From Neoarius graeffei (Eukaryota > Chordata > Actinopteri > Siluriformes > Ariidae), in assembly GCF_027579695.1 (NCBI RefSeq), contig NC_083570.1:92019999-92083998 (forward strand): 64,000 nucleotides of DNA, given 5' to 3'. Below, in pieces: positions 10,948 through 21,556 of this stretch. A model generated the notes under the pieces. It searched no databases. It was not told where the DNA came from and saw only the letters and a program-made list of their open reading frames with translations. A program made the translations under genes and the position numbers. Numbering within the stretch: the first letter of the stretch is position 1; each line of letters opens with the position of its first letter.

Positions 10948-12497
10948 CAATTGTGGTCAGAAATTTACATACAGTGACGTGAATGTCATGGAAATATTTG
11001 GGCTTTCAGTAATTTCTTTGAACTGTTCATTCTGTGGCAGAATGGATTGTACAGCATACATCTTTAATTAAAAAAAACCCACTAGAATTTGGTGTACAAG
11101 TTTTAATTTTCTTTGGGTTTTCTGAAATCAACACAGGGTCAAATTACACATATGTTCACTTAGATTATTAATTCAGAGGTGCTGAAACTTCCAAAATGTC
11201 TTATCTTGCCAAGGCCTCTTAACTTCCTCTTAGTGACCATGATTGCTGTAAACAAACCATTGTTATGAGGGCACAGAGAAGCTACCAGCTGTAGTCACTC
11301 ATTGGATTGACAAACACACAGTAAAATGGGAAAGTCTAAGGAGCTCAGTGCAGATCTGAGAAAGAGGATCGCAGATATACACAACTCTGGAATGTCTCTT
11401 GGAGCCATTTCTAAACAACTGCAAATTCCAAGATCAGTTCAAACAATTGTATCCAAGTTATTGTGAGGTGTAGTCACTTTGCTTCAAGAAAACCCAAACT
11501 GCCACCCTCAGCTGAAAGGAAATTGGTTTAGATGGTCAGGAACAACCTGGGAACCACTATGGCACAGCCCTGCCATGAGCTGGAAGCTGATGGATCACTG
11601 TTACAGTTCAAATCACTATGAACTAAGAGGTTGCTATCCAAGAAATAACCCCCTGCTCCAAAACTGACACCTTCAAACTTAACTAAAGTTTGAAGCTGAC
11701 CATATGGACAAAGAAAAAGCCTTCTGGAAGATAGCTGTATGGTCAGATGAGACAAAGATTGAGTTGTTTGGCCACAATGACCACCATGTACAGAGGAACA
11801 CTGTACCAGCTGGTGGTGGTGGTAGGATCATCATGCTCTGGGGTGGTTTTGCTGCCAGTGGAACTGGTTCATTGCACAAAGTGGATGGAATAATGAAGGA
11901 GGACTACCTCAGAATTCTTCAGCATAAACCATCAGAAACTTGAACACAACTTGGGACTTACAACAGGACAATGAACCCAAACACACATCAGAGCTGGTTG
12001 TGGAGGATAAAGCAGGCTAACATTAAGCTTAAAACAAGTCCTGACTTCAACCCTATTGAAAATATATGGACCGTACTTAAGTCGAGTCCATGCCAAGAAA
12101 AAGAGAAAAAAAAAATTAATTGAACTCTACCAATTCTACCATGAAAAGTCATGAAATATCCAACCAGAATTCTGCCAGAAGCTTGTTCACGGTAAACAAA
12201 AATGTTTGGTCAAGGTGAATCTTGCGAAGAGACATTTTACCCAAATATTAGGTGTGCTGTATGTATATTTTTGACCTTGCATGTATAATTTTAACCCTGT
12301 GTTGATTTCAGAAAATTAAAGAAAATTAAAACTTGTGCACCAAATTCTAGTGTTTTTTTTAACGATGTATACTGTACAGTCATTCTGCCACAGAAAAAGA
12401 ACAGTTCAAAGAAATTACTGAAAACCCAAATATTGCCATGACATTCAAATCCAAGATGACATTCATGTCATGGCATGTAAACTTCTGACCACAATTG
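10948..12497 (+). mobile_element. Sleeping Beauty-type Tc1 transposon, inactive
   Basis: Terminal repeats CAATTGTGGTCAGAAATTTA / complement are bordered by TA (10946-10947, 12498-12499). The transposase starts at 11326 on the + strand with MGKSKELSADLRKRIADIHN, close to the paired-like domain start of the Tc1 families around Sleeping Beauty. Later pieces include an ETK-like block with KDK..FWKIAVWSDETKIELFG (catalytic D at 11748 region) and GGRIIMLWGGFAASGTGSLH. Stops and deletions interrupt it, including an early stop after QTIVSKLL. It lies just 3' of the left-edge gene. Confidence 0.88.
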
Positions 12498-12499
12498 TA

Positions 12500-13149
12500 T
12501 GAGCAGACCAACAGATGAAGTAACATTAAAATAAAAAACAAACAGCATTACACCATGCAGGGCTGCATAAGAAAGGGTAAAAGGATTGAGTACTGAAATG
12601 AGAACGTAATACAGATATTTATGCACTGACTAAAAGCTGCGCTGCTGATGAGTTTATGAGCAAAATATTTGCAATGGCACAAAATCAGCCTGAATAAAAT
12701 AACAATTATAGCATATGATCCATCGAATTGTGTAGTGCATCTTGCGTCATTAAATTGCTGCATGGTCTTGTGACAGCGATATCAATAATGAGAGGCGCAT
12801 CGCAGTTACGATACATATTTATTCCTTTCTTTGACACCGCATGCCACGCACCACAAACACCACGACATTTATTATGGTGTGACTCTGCTGGGTGCCTGGT
12901 GGACAGTAGTGAACCAGCACTTTCCCTTTACATCATTATTACTATAGGAGTTATGATCAAATATCAAACTTGAGATATCAAACAGTCGTCTGGTTACATC
13001 AGTCATGTCCATGCGCTTTGGAGCTCAGAGCACGCAGCCGCAGAGTGTGCAGGCCATTAGGACTAATTACCATGCACCTGTTCCTAATTAGAGTGCAATC
13101 ATATAAAGACTCTCACTATATAGCATCTACTAGATAGCGAGTTCACCAT
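12500..13149. other. Non-coding stretch, little recognised
   Basis: AT-rich DNA with no exon or RNA gene that I can support. Bases 13020-13140 (gccattaggactaattacca, ctgttcctaattagagtgca) resemble a dispersed teleost repeat whose continuation may be at 14280-14460 beyond the miniature element, but the family is not identified. Confidence 0.4.
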
Positions 13150-13674
13150 TACCCCTTTTCCACCAAATCAGTTCCAGGGCTGGTTCGGGGCCAGTGCTGG
13201 TTCACAACTCATTCAACTTGCGAGCCAGCTGAGAACCAGTTTGCTTTTCCATAGCTCGCGGTGCTAAGGAAAGCCACGTCATTACGTCGCTGTATACGTC
13301 AGTTACGTCGTTGTATACGTCAGTTACGTCGCTACGTTTGCATAAACCTTGGCGCGAATATCGAAGCAAAAACAACACGGAAGAAGCAGCAACAACAACA
13401 ACAATAATAATAATGGATGACTTCGCGTTTGTACAGCTGCTGCTTCTCGTCGCTTAAAAATGGCGATCTTTCGCGGTCTTGTTATTGGTCTTAACAACTT
13501 CCCCCGCTGACGTAAGTAGTTCTTTCCTCTGGCCCAGCAGAGAGTTGGTGCTAGCCTGGAACCGGTTTTTCTGGCCCCAGAGCCAGTTCTTTGTCAGTGG
13601 AAAGAGAAAACCCGGTTCCAAACTAAGCACTGGCCTCGAACCAGCCCTGGAACTGCTTTGGTGGAAAAGGGGCA
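13150..13674. mobile_element. Miniature inverted-repeat element, 525 bp
   Basis: Begins TACCCCTTTTCCACCAAATC and ends with GGTGGAAAAGGGGCA. The inverted arms extend about 60 bp and include GGTTCCAG/CTGGAACC motifs, and the interior repeats short GGTTC/GAACC blocks. CAT stands on both sides (13147-13149, 13675-13677), giving a probable 3-bp duplication. The end architecture (CCTTTTCCAC) resembles the five-copy family starting TGGCCCTTTTCCACTACC elsewhere here, so a Harbinger-like relation is likely but unproved. No coding capacity. Confidence 0.8.
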
Positions 13675-13677
13675 CAT

Positions 13678-14974
13678 TTTGTAGTGCTGTCTGAATGTAT
13701 AGTGAGAATTATTACACCCTGTACAGTGCACTCAAGCAATATATATCATCATGCATCGTGGTCGCGCTGAAGGGGGGGGGTGCATTGGGGTGACTGGACA
13801 GAGGAAGAAACACATTCCAAACCGACATTTAAGTACAATTAAAAATAGTAAGCGAACAGAAAATAAGCTAAAATAGAATAAGACAGATAAAATACAAGAA
13901 TAAGTAGAGCGAGGAATTAATCAAAAGCCTCAAATTTGATTTAATAAAAGGCAGCGGCAAAGAAGAAAATACTCAGCCTTGATTTAAAAGAACTGAAAGA
14001 TGCAGCAGACACAAAGTACTTTGTATTTATTAATGTGGGAAATACGCTCAGTATAATATGGATTTATCACAAAAATGCATGCATGTATTTATTTTGCCGA
14101 CTGATCTGGCACGTTTTAATTGTGCAACAGTAATGATGTAAATAACAGCGCGACGTAGTGTCTGAAAGTGGCTTTTTTTTTTTCCATTTTACCAAATGAG
14201 CTCAGAATACAGAATTCCCTAGACAGTGAGTAGGGAGTAGTGAACGAGTGAGTGGTTTCAGACACAGGGTCAGTAACACACAGACTTTGCAAAAGCCTTG
14301 TATTTTGTATTGCTTTTCTGGTTTAGGACTGTGAGACCTGTATTACCTCGGATATCCTGTCTGTACCTCACTCGACCATTGCCTGTTTATCGGATCCGTT
14401 TGCTAGTGTGCCTTCAATAAAACTCTTCCTGCACTTGCATTCATTTATCACCCTTTTATATGAAACTGTAGTGAATATTTTTCCATAAAGTGTGTTAGTA
14501 AATAATTCCACATTATTTTTTAAAAAGGACATTAAAAATAAGAGCTGGATAAAAACCCATCTCTCTTATGTAAACAAAAGATACTTTTTTTTTTTTGCTG
14601 ATGAGATATATTGCCTTGCACTGATGATCGGGTTCCCTGTGGCGCTACACATATCGAGATACAGACGCTGTACGGTGAAGCCATTAGGTCAATGCATTTC
14701 TCCAAGTATGTGCGAGGAGCTCCACTAATTATAGCAATTCAGGAAAAAGTAATAAGAGAGTGGCTTTGTGTTTCCTATACTTAACATTATTTTTTCTTAC
14801 TCAAGAAAGTCTTGTGATTCACTGAAATTAAACAGAAATTTGAATATTCAAATGTGATTTTAGTTACATTTTTTTTTTGGTAGAGGTAAAAAAACAAAAA
14901 AAAAAAACAAACTGTTTTGCTGACAGTTTGTTAGCAAACCTATATACCATCAACCCTATAATCACAGAGCTGTC
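13678..14974. other. Non-coding stretch with low-complexity runs
   Basis: No exon recognised. It contains a G run (about 13771-13779), A/T runs, and at 14280-14460 a stretch ending ccttcaataaaactcttcct that looks like the 3' end of an interspersed repeat. Nothing else is supported. Confidence 0.4.
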
Positions 14975-14977
14975 TTA

Positions 14978-15306
14978 GGCCCTGTCCACACGGCAACGGA
15001 TTCAGGTAATCTGATAAAATTGTTTATCGTTTCCGCCTGGCGTCCACACGGCACCGGCGTTTTGGGTGCCCCAAAACGAAATCTTTTGAGAACGGGTTCC
15101 AGAGTGGAAAGATCTGGCAACGGCGCCATTGCGAAGTCGTCTGGATGAGTAGAACGGATTTGTTTACGATGACGTCACAACCACATGTGCTTCACGCCGG
15201 GTAGAAGTGTAACGAACTCGATGCGAGTTGTCAACAAATTCTATAACTTGGTTCATGAAACGCGCTTACAAAATATTTTCACTGTGAATATTTATTGTGT
15301 AATGGT

Positions 15307-15368
<62 letters not shown>

Positions 15369-16007
15369 GCCCGTAGGGCAGAGTCAATCCTGCCAGCAAA
15401 AATAGGGAAAAAAAAAAAAAAAAAAGGAGCGATCTCACCTCTTCAGATGTTGGTTTAAGTCCTACAATACATTCCTCAAAAAGGGCGTAGAAGAACAAAT
15501 TAATCCATCAACGTGTAGCATTCAATTTATTCCGGACCATTAAAGACGCCGCCTTCCGCATAGACTCATACGTCATCCTCGCCGCCATATTGGATGGGTC
15601 AAAGCAGAGAATAAAGATGCCTCATTCATGTGCTGCGTTTAACTGTACCAACAGGTTTGCCGTCCAAACGAGATCACATGGGATTACCTTTCACAGGTGA
15701 GACTGGAAAAATACTTTTCATTGTATTTGGTCATTATAACGTAATTTTACGAACAGATTTTTCTGACTTTGTGGCTAATATGAAGTCTCGCGCATAATAG
15801 TTTATGCGCATGCGTCCTTACTTCTATTATTCTGGTGTCTCCGAAGGGACCGTCTTACAGCGCCCCTAGAGGTGTGGCATGTGTATTGCATCGTTTTCAG
15901 CAAGCGTTGCATTGCCATATGGACCTGATATTTTACTGATCCGTTGCCCATGTGGACACGATATATATTTTTTTAAATCTCGTTGCTGTTGTCGTGTGGA
16001 TGTAGCC
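14978..16007 (+). mobile_element. Miniature element family Y, copy 1, with THAP first exon
   Basis: Ends GGCCCTGTCCACACGGCAAC and (complement) GGCTACATCCACACGACAAC. TTA flanks both sides (14975-14977, 16008-16010). Inside, 15619-15699 reads MPHSCAAFNCTNRFAVQTRS HGITFHR followed by a splice donor (CACAG|gtgaga). This is the C2-CH start of a THAP DNA-binding domain (two Cys, then His-x-F to follow). Only this first exon is kept, so the element is non-autonomous. A (GA)n microsatellite occupies 15311-15365. Three more copies lie at 41487-42485, 44155-44934 and 53548-54502. The 3-bp A/T duplications suggest PIF/Harbinger mobilisation. Confidence 0.82.
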
Positions 16008-16136
16008 TTAAATGTACTGCAAGATATTTCTGTCAAAGTACCCCAAAACACATCTTAGCTTCTACCTTGTCTTCTGTTTCTGTGAGAGGTTTGTGAATTT
16101 CCAAAATGGCCTAATTTAAAAAAAAAAAAAAAAAAA

Positions 16137-16535
16137 ATCAGCAATTATTTTATTCATTTTCAACTTTTATATAGGAGCCTAAAAAAGAAAAAAATATATA
16201 TATTTAATTTTTTTTTTATTTTAATACTATTACATAGCTTTTTCATCCCTGATCCATAAACATTTGAATTTGTTAAACTCCGTGTTCTGAATGCTGTGTA
16301 TATGAACAAAATTCGACACTAAATGAACTTAAAAAAAAAAAAATTAAGTTCATTTAGTGTCTGATTTTGTTCATATACACAGCATTCAGAACACGGAGTT
16401 TAACAAATTCAAATGTTTATGGATCGGGGATGAAAAAGCCATGTAATAGTATTAAAATAAAAAAAAATTAAATATATATTTTTTCTTTTTTAGGCTCCTA
16501 TATAAAAGTTGAAAATGAATAAAATAATTGCTGAT
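16137..16535. repeat. Near-perfect 400-bp palindrome
   Basis: Left arm 16137-16332 and right arm 16344-16535 are inverted copies about 195 nt long, separated by an 11-base A run. Matching landmarks include ATCAGCAATTATTTTATTC / complement at the outer edge and cactaaatgaacttaa / complement at the centre. Only a few differences are visible. No target duplication or coding content was seen. Confidence 0.9.
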
Positions 16536-16660
16536 AAAAGAAACACACAAATATAAAAACACAAATATAAAAACACATTTAATTAAATGGGGAGCTCATT
16601 TTTTTTTCTTTTTTTAAATCAGCAGGCTGATTTTAAAAATAAAAAGTAGGATAATTAATA

Positions 16661-17168
16661 CACAATGCCAGCCAAAAGTTTGGACACACCTTCTAATTTA
16701 GTGTTTTTCTTTATTTTTATTAATTTAAAAGTCACTTCATGTCTTAAAGTAATGATGGATGTCGTTTCTCTTTACGTAGTTGAGCGTCTCTTGACATAAT
16801 ATGGATTACTGCAGTTGTAGAACAGGACTATTTACTGTATATTTATTATTTACTATTTGATCTCAGACACATTAAGGCGGCAAGCAATTGCACTAATTAA
16901 CTTTTGACGAGGCACCTGTTAATTGAAAAGCATTCCAGGTGACGACCTCATGAAGCTGCTTAAGATTATGCCAATCGTGTGCAAAGTGTCATCGAGGTAA
17001 ACGCTGACTACTTTGAAGAATCTAAAATACGAACCTTTTTGTTGTTTACCACACAATTCCATATATATTATTTCATAGTTTCAATGTCTTCAGTACTGTT
17101 CTGCAATGTCGGAAAAAAAAAAATAAACGAGTAAAGTAGGGGTGTACAAACTTTTGACTGGTGCTGTG
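16661..17168. mobile_element. Non-autonomous Tc1/mariner element
   Basis: Ends contain CCAGCCAAAAGTTTGGACAC and, inverted, CCAGTCAAAAGTTTGTACAC, the terminal repeat of a very common fish Tc1/mariner family. A TA precedes the left end (16659-16660), and the right flank has diverged. The 500-bp interior has no transposase. It lies just downstream of the slc35a4 stop codon, within or next to its 3' UTR. Confidence 0.8.
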
Positions 17169-17279
17169 TGCCATTAGCCAGTCAGAGGAACACTGCAGAC
17201 AAGTGCGTTTAACTCATTTACAAAGCCAGGAAATGCAATCCTGAGTAAAATCAAGTGTGCAGCCCTACTTCCTGATCAT

Positions 17280-18260
17280 TTACCTGTAATAGAGGTACAC
17301 AGCCACTGCGATCAGCAGCACAGGCAGGAGAAAGAAAGGCGTGAGCTGCAATCCCAGCAGCCCCCACGAGAGCACGCTGTTCACCAGCATGGCTGAGGAG
17401 ATGATGAAGAGTCGTGTGATTCCAGTTCCGTGTTTCATTACTACAGACATCAGCAGGCCGTTAGCTGCCTGTCCTGCTATGATGACCCACACTAGTACAG
17501 AATATCCTTCTAGAAAAGCCTGCTCTGTTCCGCTGCTGTACAGATGTGACGTTAGGTTGATCCCCACGCCGAATATATACAGGAACAGATTCTGCAGGCT
17601 CAGAGGCAAACGCTGGCTTTTTAAAACCCTCTCAGTGTAGACCGCAGCGAGTCCGGACACGAAGCAGTAAAGGAGAACGAGCAGCAGTCCCCAGGCTGTG
17701 ATGTGAAGCGCAGCTCTTGTGTCCTCCCCTCCCTGATCTGGGATCTCCCAATCCAGGCTGGAGTAGCTGTGAAGTGCTCCAGCCACCATGAGAAAGGCCA
17801 GGGCCATCCACTGAGCACGACGCAGCCTCTTCCTCAGGCAGGAGGTGTAGAGCAGAGCGGTAGAGGCGATCTTCAAGTTGCTGAGAACCTGGAAGGAACT
17901 GGGGTCCATGTAAGCCTGCATGAAAACCACCAGGTTGTTGTTGAATGCGTAAAGCAGAGCAGGGAGAGCGTACGGCATCACTGCGGCCCGAGATACAGAA
18001 ACCCCGATGGTACGGATGTCTCCTGAAGCAAATAGAGCACTGAGAGAGATCAGCAGCTTGCCGAGTTCGATCAGAACAACGCAGGACGACGGGCTGAAGG
18101 GGACACGGCCGTCTGATTTAGTGAGAGCGATGAGAGGGGCGTGAGAGCCGTAGATGAGGACGGAGATGATCAAGAGAAAGAGCCAACGAGTACCACGGAG
18201 CCATCGCTTAGCACGTGGAGGGTCTGTTTGGCTAGAATCAACATTCTTAATGATGATCAT
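17280..18260 (-). CDS. slc35a4: SLC35A4, nucleotide-sugar-transporter-family membrane protein
   Basis: A 326-residue open frame in a single exon. Family members are multi-pass Golgi membrane proteins of the SLC35/CMP-sialic-acid transporter fold, and a CDP-ribitol transport role has been proposed for the mammalian protein. The sequence aligns from memory with human SLC35A4 (324 aa): YGSHAPLIALTKSDGRVPF, NNNLVVFMQAYMDPSSFQVL, SNLKIASTALLY, LPLSLQNLFLYIFGVGINL, GLLMSVVMKHGTGITRLFII. About ten hydrophobic segments run from residue 27 to the end. The N-terminus (MIIIKNVDSSQTDPPRAKRW) is cytosolic-like. The ATG has A at -3. It is the downstream frame of a two-frame mRNA: the microprotein frame ends 326 nt upstream in the same exon. 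No defect is visible. Confidence 0.96.
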   Translation of the reverse strand: MIIIKNVDSSQTDPPRAKRWLRGTRWLFLLIISVLIYGSHAPLIALTKSDGRVPFSPSSCVVLIELGKLLISLSALFASGDIRTIGVSVSRAAVMPYALPALLYAFNNNLVVFMQAYMDPSSFQVLSNLKIASTALLYTSCLRKRLRRAQWMALAFLMVAGALHSYSSLDWEIPDQGGEDTRAALHITAWGLLLVLLYCFVSGLAAVYTERVLKSQRLPLSLQNLFLYIFGVGINLTSHLYSSGTEQAFLEGYSVLVWVIIAGQAANGLLMSVVMKHGTGITRLFIISSAMLVNSVLSWGLLGLQLTPFFLLPVLLIAVAVYLYYR

Positions 18261-18586
18261 TTTCTAATTTGTACCGTGTTTTAAATATGAAATCATAAAA
18301 CCTGAACGGAATTAAACCTTTAAGGCAAGCAAACAACAACAACCACCACCACCAGATATCTCGCAGTACAAAATTTATACTTAACTAAAAACTAAATTCT
18401 GTCTTAGTGCAATATAAGGAAAAAAAAACAAAAACACAAAAACAAACCCCCCCCCCCAAAAAAAAACAACAGCCGCCACTTTAAATAGTCCTCACTTTTC
18501 AGCCATCAGTGAACTCAAACATTAAAGTCTACTTTGCTTTGATTGTGATTCAGACCGCTTCATGACGCCTTCTCTCGTTTGCTATG

Positions 18587-18787
18587 TTAATTATTAGGAC
18601 CTTTCTTCAAGGAGTTCAGATAGTCCTTTATGGTCCTCTCAATGTTTGGCACCTGATAGGTCTGTGCAGCGTAGATGCCTGTAAGGGTTCCCAAAGCGAC
18701 CCCCAAAACAGCTGAGGCACGTAGTTTGGACACCACATAGCCAGCCAGGAAGCCCTTCAGGAACGGAGAGGCTAACAGTGAGCCACC
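18587..18787 (-). CDS. slc35a4: SLC35A4 upstream-frame microprotein (SLC35A4-MP), exon 3
   Basis: After an acceptor (ctttctcctgcag, ending at 18788) the frame reads GGSLLASPFLKGFLAGYVVS, then KLRASAVLGVALGTLTGIYA and AQTYQVPNIERTIKDYLNSL KKGPNN, stop TAA at 18587. It aligns almost residue for residue with the C-terminal two thirds of the human 103-aa microprotein (SLLSSPFLKGFLAGYVVAKL; GTCTGIYAAQAYAVPNVEKT). The Gly/Ala-rich segment is a membrane helix, and the human protein is reported in the inner mitochondrial membrane. With exons at 46255-46269 and 34484-34582 the predicted length is 104 aa. It precedes the transporter frame in the same exon, the known bicistronic layout. Confidence 0.93.
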   Translation of the reverse strand, partial: GGSLLASPFLKGFLAGYVVSKLRASAVLGVALGTLTGIYAAQTYQVPNIERTIKDYLNSLKKGPNN

Positions 18788-18940
18788 CTGCAGGAGAAAG
18801 GACACACGGAAAGGGTTCTACATTAGTCACGTACAAGACGTGCATGAGAAACGCAGGAGTCAAATACATGAGAAATATTAAACACGGTAGGTGACTTTAC
18901 CACCTCGTGAAATTGGGATTTTCTTGTCAAAGACCACTTA

Positions 18941-19623
18941 TGGCCCTTTTCCACTACCCTTTTTCAGCTCACTTCAGCCCGACACGGCTCGCGTTTCGAC
19001 TACCTCAGAGCAGCACGACTCAGCTCGCTTCAGCCCTGCTCAGCACCCAAAACTCGCACAGTTTTGGAGTGGGGCTGAAGCGAGCCAAACCGAGCCGAGT
19101 GGGGCTAGGGGCGTGAGGAGACACTCCCCTGTGCACCGATTGGTGAGGAGGAGTGTCTTCACATGCCCACACACGCCCCGCGAGCACGCTGGGATCTGTA
19201 AACACCGTAAACCCGGAAGAAGAAGAATTACGAATTATGAGAATTTCTGAAGCCTTATGCGCCTCGCCTCATCTATACGCTCTTGCCAGTATCTGTCCGC
19301 GTTGTCGGTGACAACAAGCCACAGCACCAAGACCAGCAACACTAACGACTCCATGTCCTCCATGTTTATTGTTTACTCTCCGGGTCGTGAGACTACCGCT
19401 TAAAAAGTCACTGATGTCACTGTTTGCGCCGCCTAACGGCATCACGTGACGTCCACCCACTTTCGCTAACTCCACCCAATGTGTCCACCCACTTCCAGCC
19501 AGCACGGTTCAGTGCAGTTGTAGTCGAAATGCAACTTCAACAGCCCCGCTCAGCTCGACTCAGCCCAACTCAGCACGGCACGGCTCAGCCCAACTCAGCC
19601 GCGTTGGTAGTGGAAAAGCGGCA
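18941..19623 (+). mobile_element. Five-copy miniature element family (TGGCCCTTTTCCAC ends), copy 1
   Basis: Begins TGGCCCTTTTCCACTACC and ends GGTAGTGGAAAAGCGGCA, flanked by TTA (18938-18940, 19624-19626). The 683-bp interior has clustered CAGCTCGCTTCAGC-like blocks near each end and no transposase. Copies: 28814-29466, 30153-30825, 49825-50477, 51108-51789. The right-hand TTA also holds the TA at which the next Tc1 element (19627) begins, so one insertion used the other's flank. It lies in intron 2 of slc35a4. Confidence 0.88.
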
Positions 19624-19626
19624 TTA

Positions 19627-21270
19627 CAGTTAGGTCCATAAATATTTGGACAGAGACAACATTTTTCTAATTTTGGTTCTGTGCATTACCACAATGAATT
19701 TTGAACAAAACAATTCAGATGCAGTTGAAGTTCAGACTTTCAGCTTTAATTCAGTGGGTTGAACAAAATGATTGCATAAAAATGTGAGGAACTAAAGCAT
19801 TTTTTTTAAACACAATCCCTTCATTTCAGGGGCTCAAAAGTAATTGGACAAATTAAATAATTGTAAATAAAATGTTCATTTCTAATACTTGGTTGAAAAC
19901 CCTTTGTTGGCAATGACTGCCTGAAGTCTTGAACTCATGGACATCACCAGACGCTGTGTTTCCTCCTTTTTAATGCTCTGCCAGGCCTTTACTGCAGCGG
20001 TTTTCAGTTGCTGTTTGTTTGTGGGCCTTTCTGTCTGAAGTTTAGTCTTTAATAAGTGAAATGCATGCTCAATTGGGTTGAGATCAGGTGACTGACTTGG
20101 CCATTCAAGAATATTCCACTTCTTTGCTTTAATAAACTCCTGGGTTGCTTTGGCTTTATGTTTTGGGTCATTGTCCATCTGTATTATGAAACGCCGACCA
20201 ATCAGTTTGGCTGCATTTGGCTGGATTTGAGCACACAGTACGTCTCTGAATACCTCAGAATTCATCCGGCTGCTTCTGTCCTGTGTCACATCATCAATAA
20301 ACACTAGTGACCCAGTGCCACTGGCAGCCATGCATGCCCAACCCATCACACTGCCTCCGCTGTGTTTTACAGATGATGTGGTATGCTTTGGATCATGAGC
20401 TGTACCACGCCTTCGCCATACTTTTTTCTTTCCATCATTCTGGTAGAGGTTGATCTTGGTTTCATCTGTCCAAAGAATGTTCTTCCAGAACTGTGCTGGC
20501 TTTTTTAGATGTTTTTTAGCAAAGTCCAATCTAGCCTTTTTATTCTTGAGGCTTATGAGTGGCTTGCACCGTGCAGTGAACCCTCTGTATTTACTTTCAT
20601 GCAGTCTTCTCTTTATGGTAGATTTGGATATTGATACGCCTACCTCCTGGAGGTACCACTTGGTTGGCTGTTGTGAAGGGGTTTCTCTTCACCGTGGAAA
20701 TTATTCTGCGATCATCCACCACTGTTGTCTTCTGTGGGCGCCCAGGTCTTTTTGCATTGATGAGTTCACCAGTGCTTGCTTTCTTTCTCAGGATGTACCA
20801 AACTGTAGATTTTGCCACTCCTAATATTGTAGCAATTTCTCGGATGGGTTTTTTCTGTTCTCGCAGCTTAAGGATGGCTTGTTTCACCTGCATGGAGAGC
20901 TCCTTTGACCGCATGTTTTCTTCACAGCAAAATCTTCAAAATGCAAGCACCACACCTCAAATCAACTCCAGGCCTTTTATCTGCTTAATTGAGAATGACA
21001 TAATGAAGGAATTGCCCACACCTGCCCATGAAATAGCCTTTGAGTCAATTGTCCAATTACTTTTGGTCCCTTTAAAAACAGGGTGGCACATGTTAAGGAG
21101 CTGAAACTCCTAAACCCTTCATCCAGTTTTAATGTGGATACCCTCAAATGAAAGCTGAAAGTCTGAACTTTATGTCCATGTCCATTATATAACTATAACT
21201 TGAATATGTTTCAGTAAACAGGTAAAAAAAATAATTTGTGTCAGTGTCCAAATATATATGGACCTAACTG
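19627..21270 (-). mobile_element. Tc1-like transposon, nearly complete
   Basis: Ends CAGTTAGGTCCATAAATATT and complement lie between TA dinucleotides (19625-19626, 21271-21272). The terminal repeats are about 200 bp. The minus-strand transposase has only one evident frame break (see the separate entry), making this the best preserved complete element in the window. Confidence 0.9.
19882..20914 (-). pseudogene. Tc1 transposase with one frameshift
   Basis: Reading leftward from 20914, the N-terminal part (MRSKELSMQVKQAILKLREQ) is a helix-turn-helix paired-like domain followed by the AT-hook-like KRPGRPQK. The frame then shifts near 20640-20650, just after FTTANQV, where a few bases appear to be missing. 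In the second frame a 215-residue stretch (20529-19882) carries the whole catalytic core: NILWTDETKINLY (first Asp), FIIQMDNDPKHKAKATQ (second Asp) and SPDLNPIEHAFHLLK (Glu), ending VIANKGFSTKY. All DDE residues are present. The copy is inactive only because of the break between the DNA-binding and catalytic parts. Confidence 0.9.
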
Positions 21271-21556
21271 TATACTGGATACCAGGAACGCCCATCCTGA
21301 GTGTTTTGTTGATTCAGATCACAAACTGCACCTCGGTAAAGATTCTACAAGTCCCTGGAAGGAAGGATGAACACCATTCTTCCAAAAGATATTCCCTCTC
21401 AGTTAGGTATTTTTATTTTTTTAAAAGTTCTGTCTAAGGGCCCCGAGGATAATCCTGCAAGAGCCCATTTCCATCTGGACAGAAATGTTTCAACATGTCA
21501 GGAAAATAAAAGGCCTAACAGGATAACAGAACCACAAACTCACCAATCCTTTAATT

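Noticed and set aside
15185-15498. Open frame with long Arg-Glu or Leu-Ser repeats
   Set aside because: It is translation of the (GA)n microsatellite inside a miniature element.
18891-19633. Open frames recurring in several places (for example a 78-residue frame beginning MLAGSGWTHWVELAKVGG)
   Set aside because: They lie within the five-copy miniature element family, differ by frameshifts between copies and have no codon-level conservation. Recurrence reflects repeat copies.
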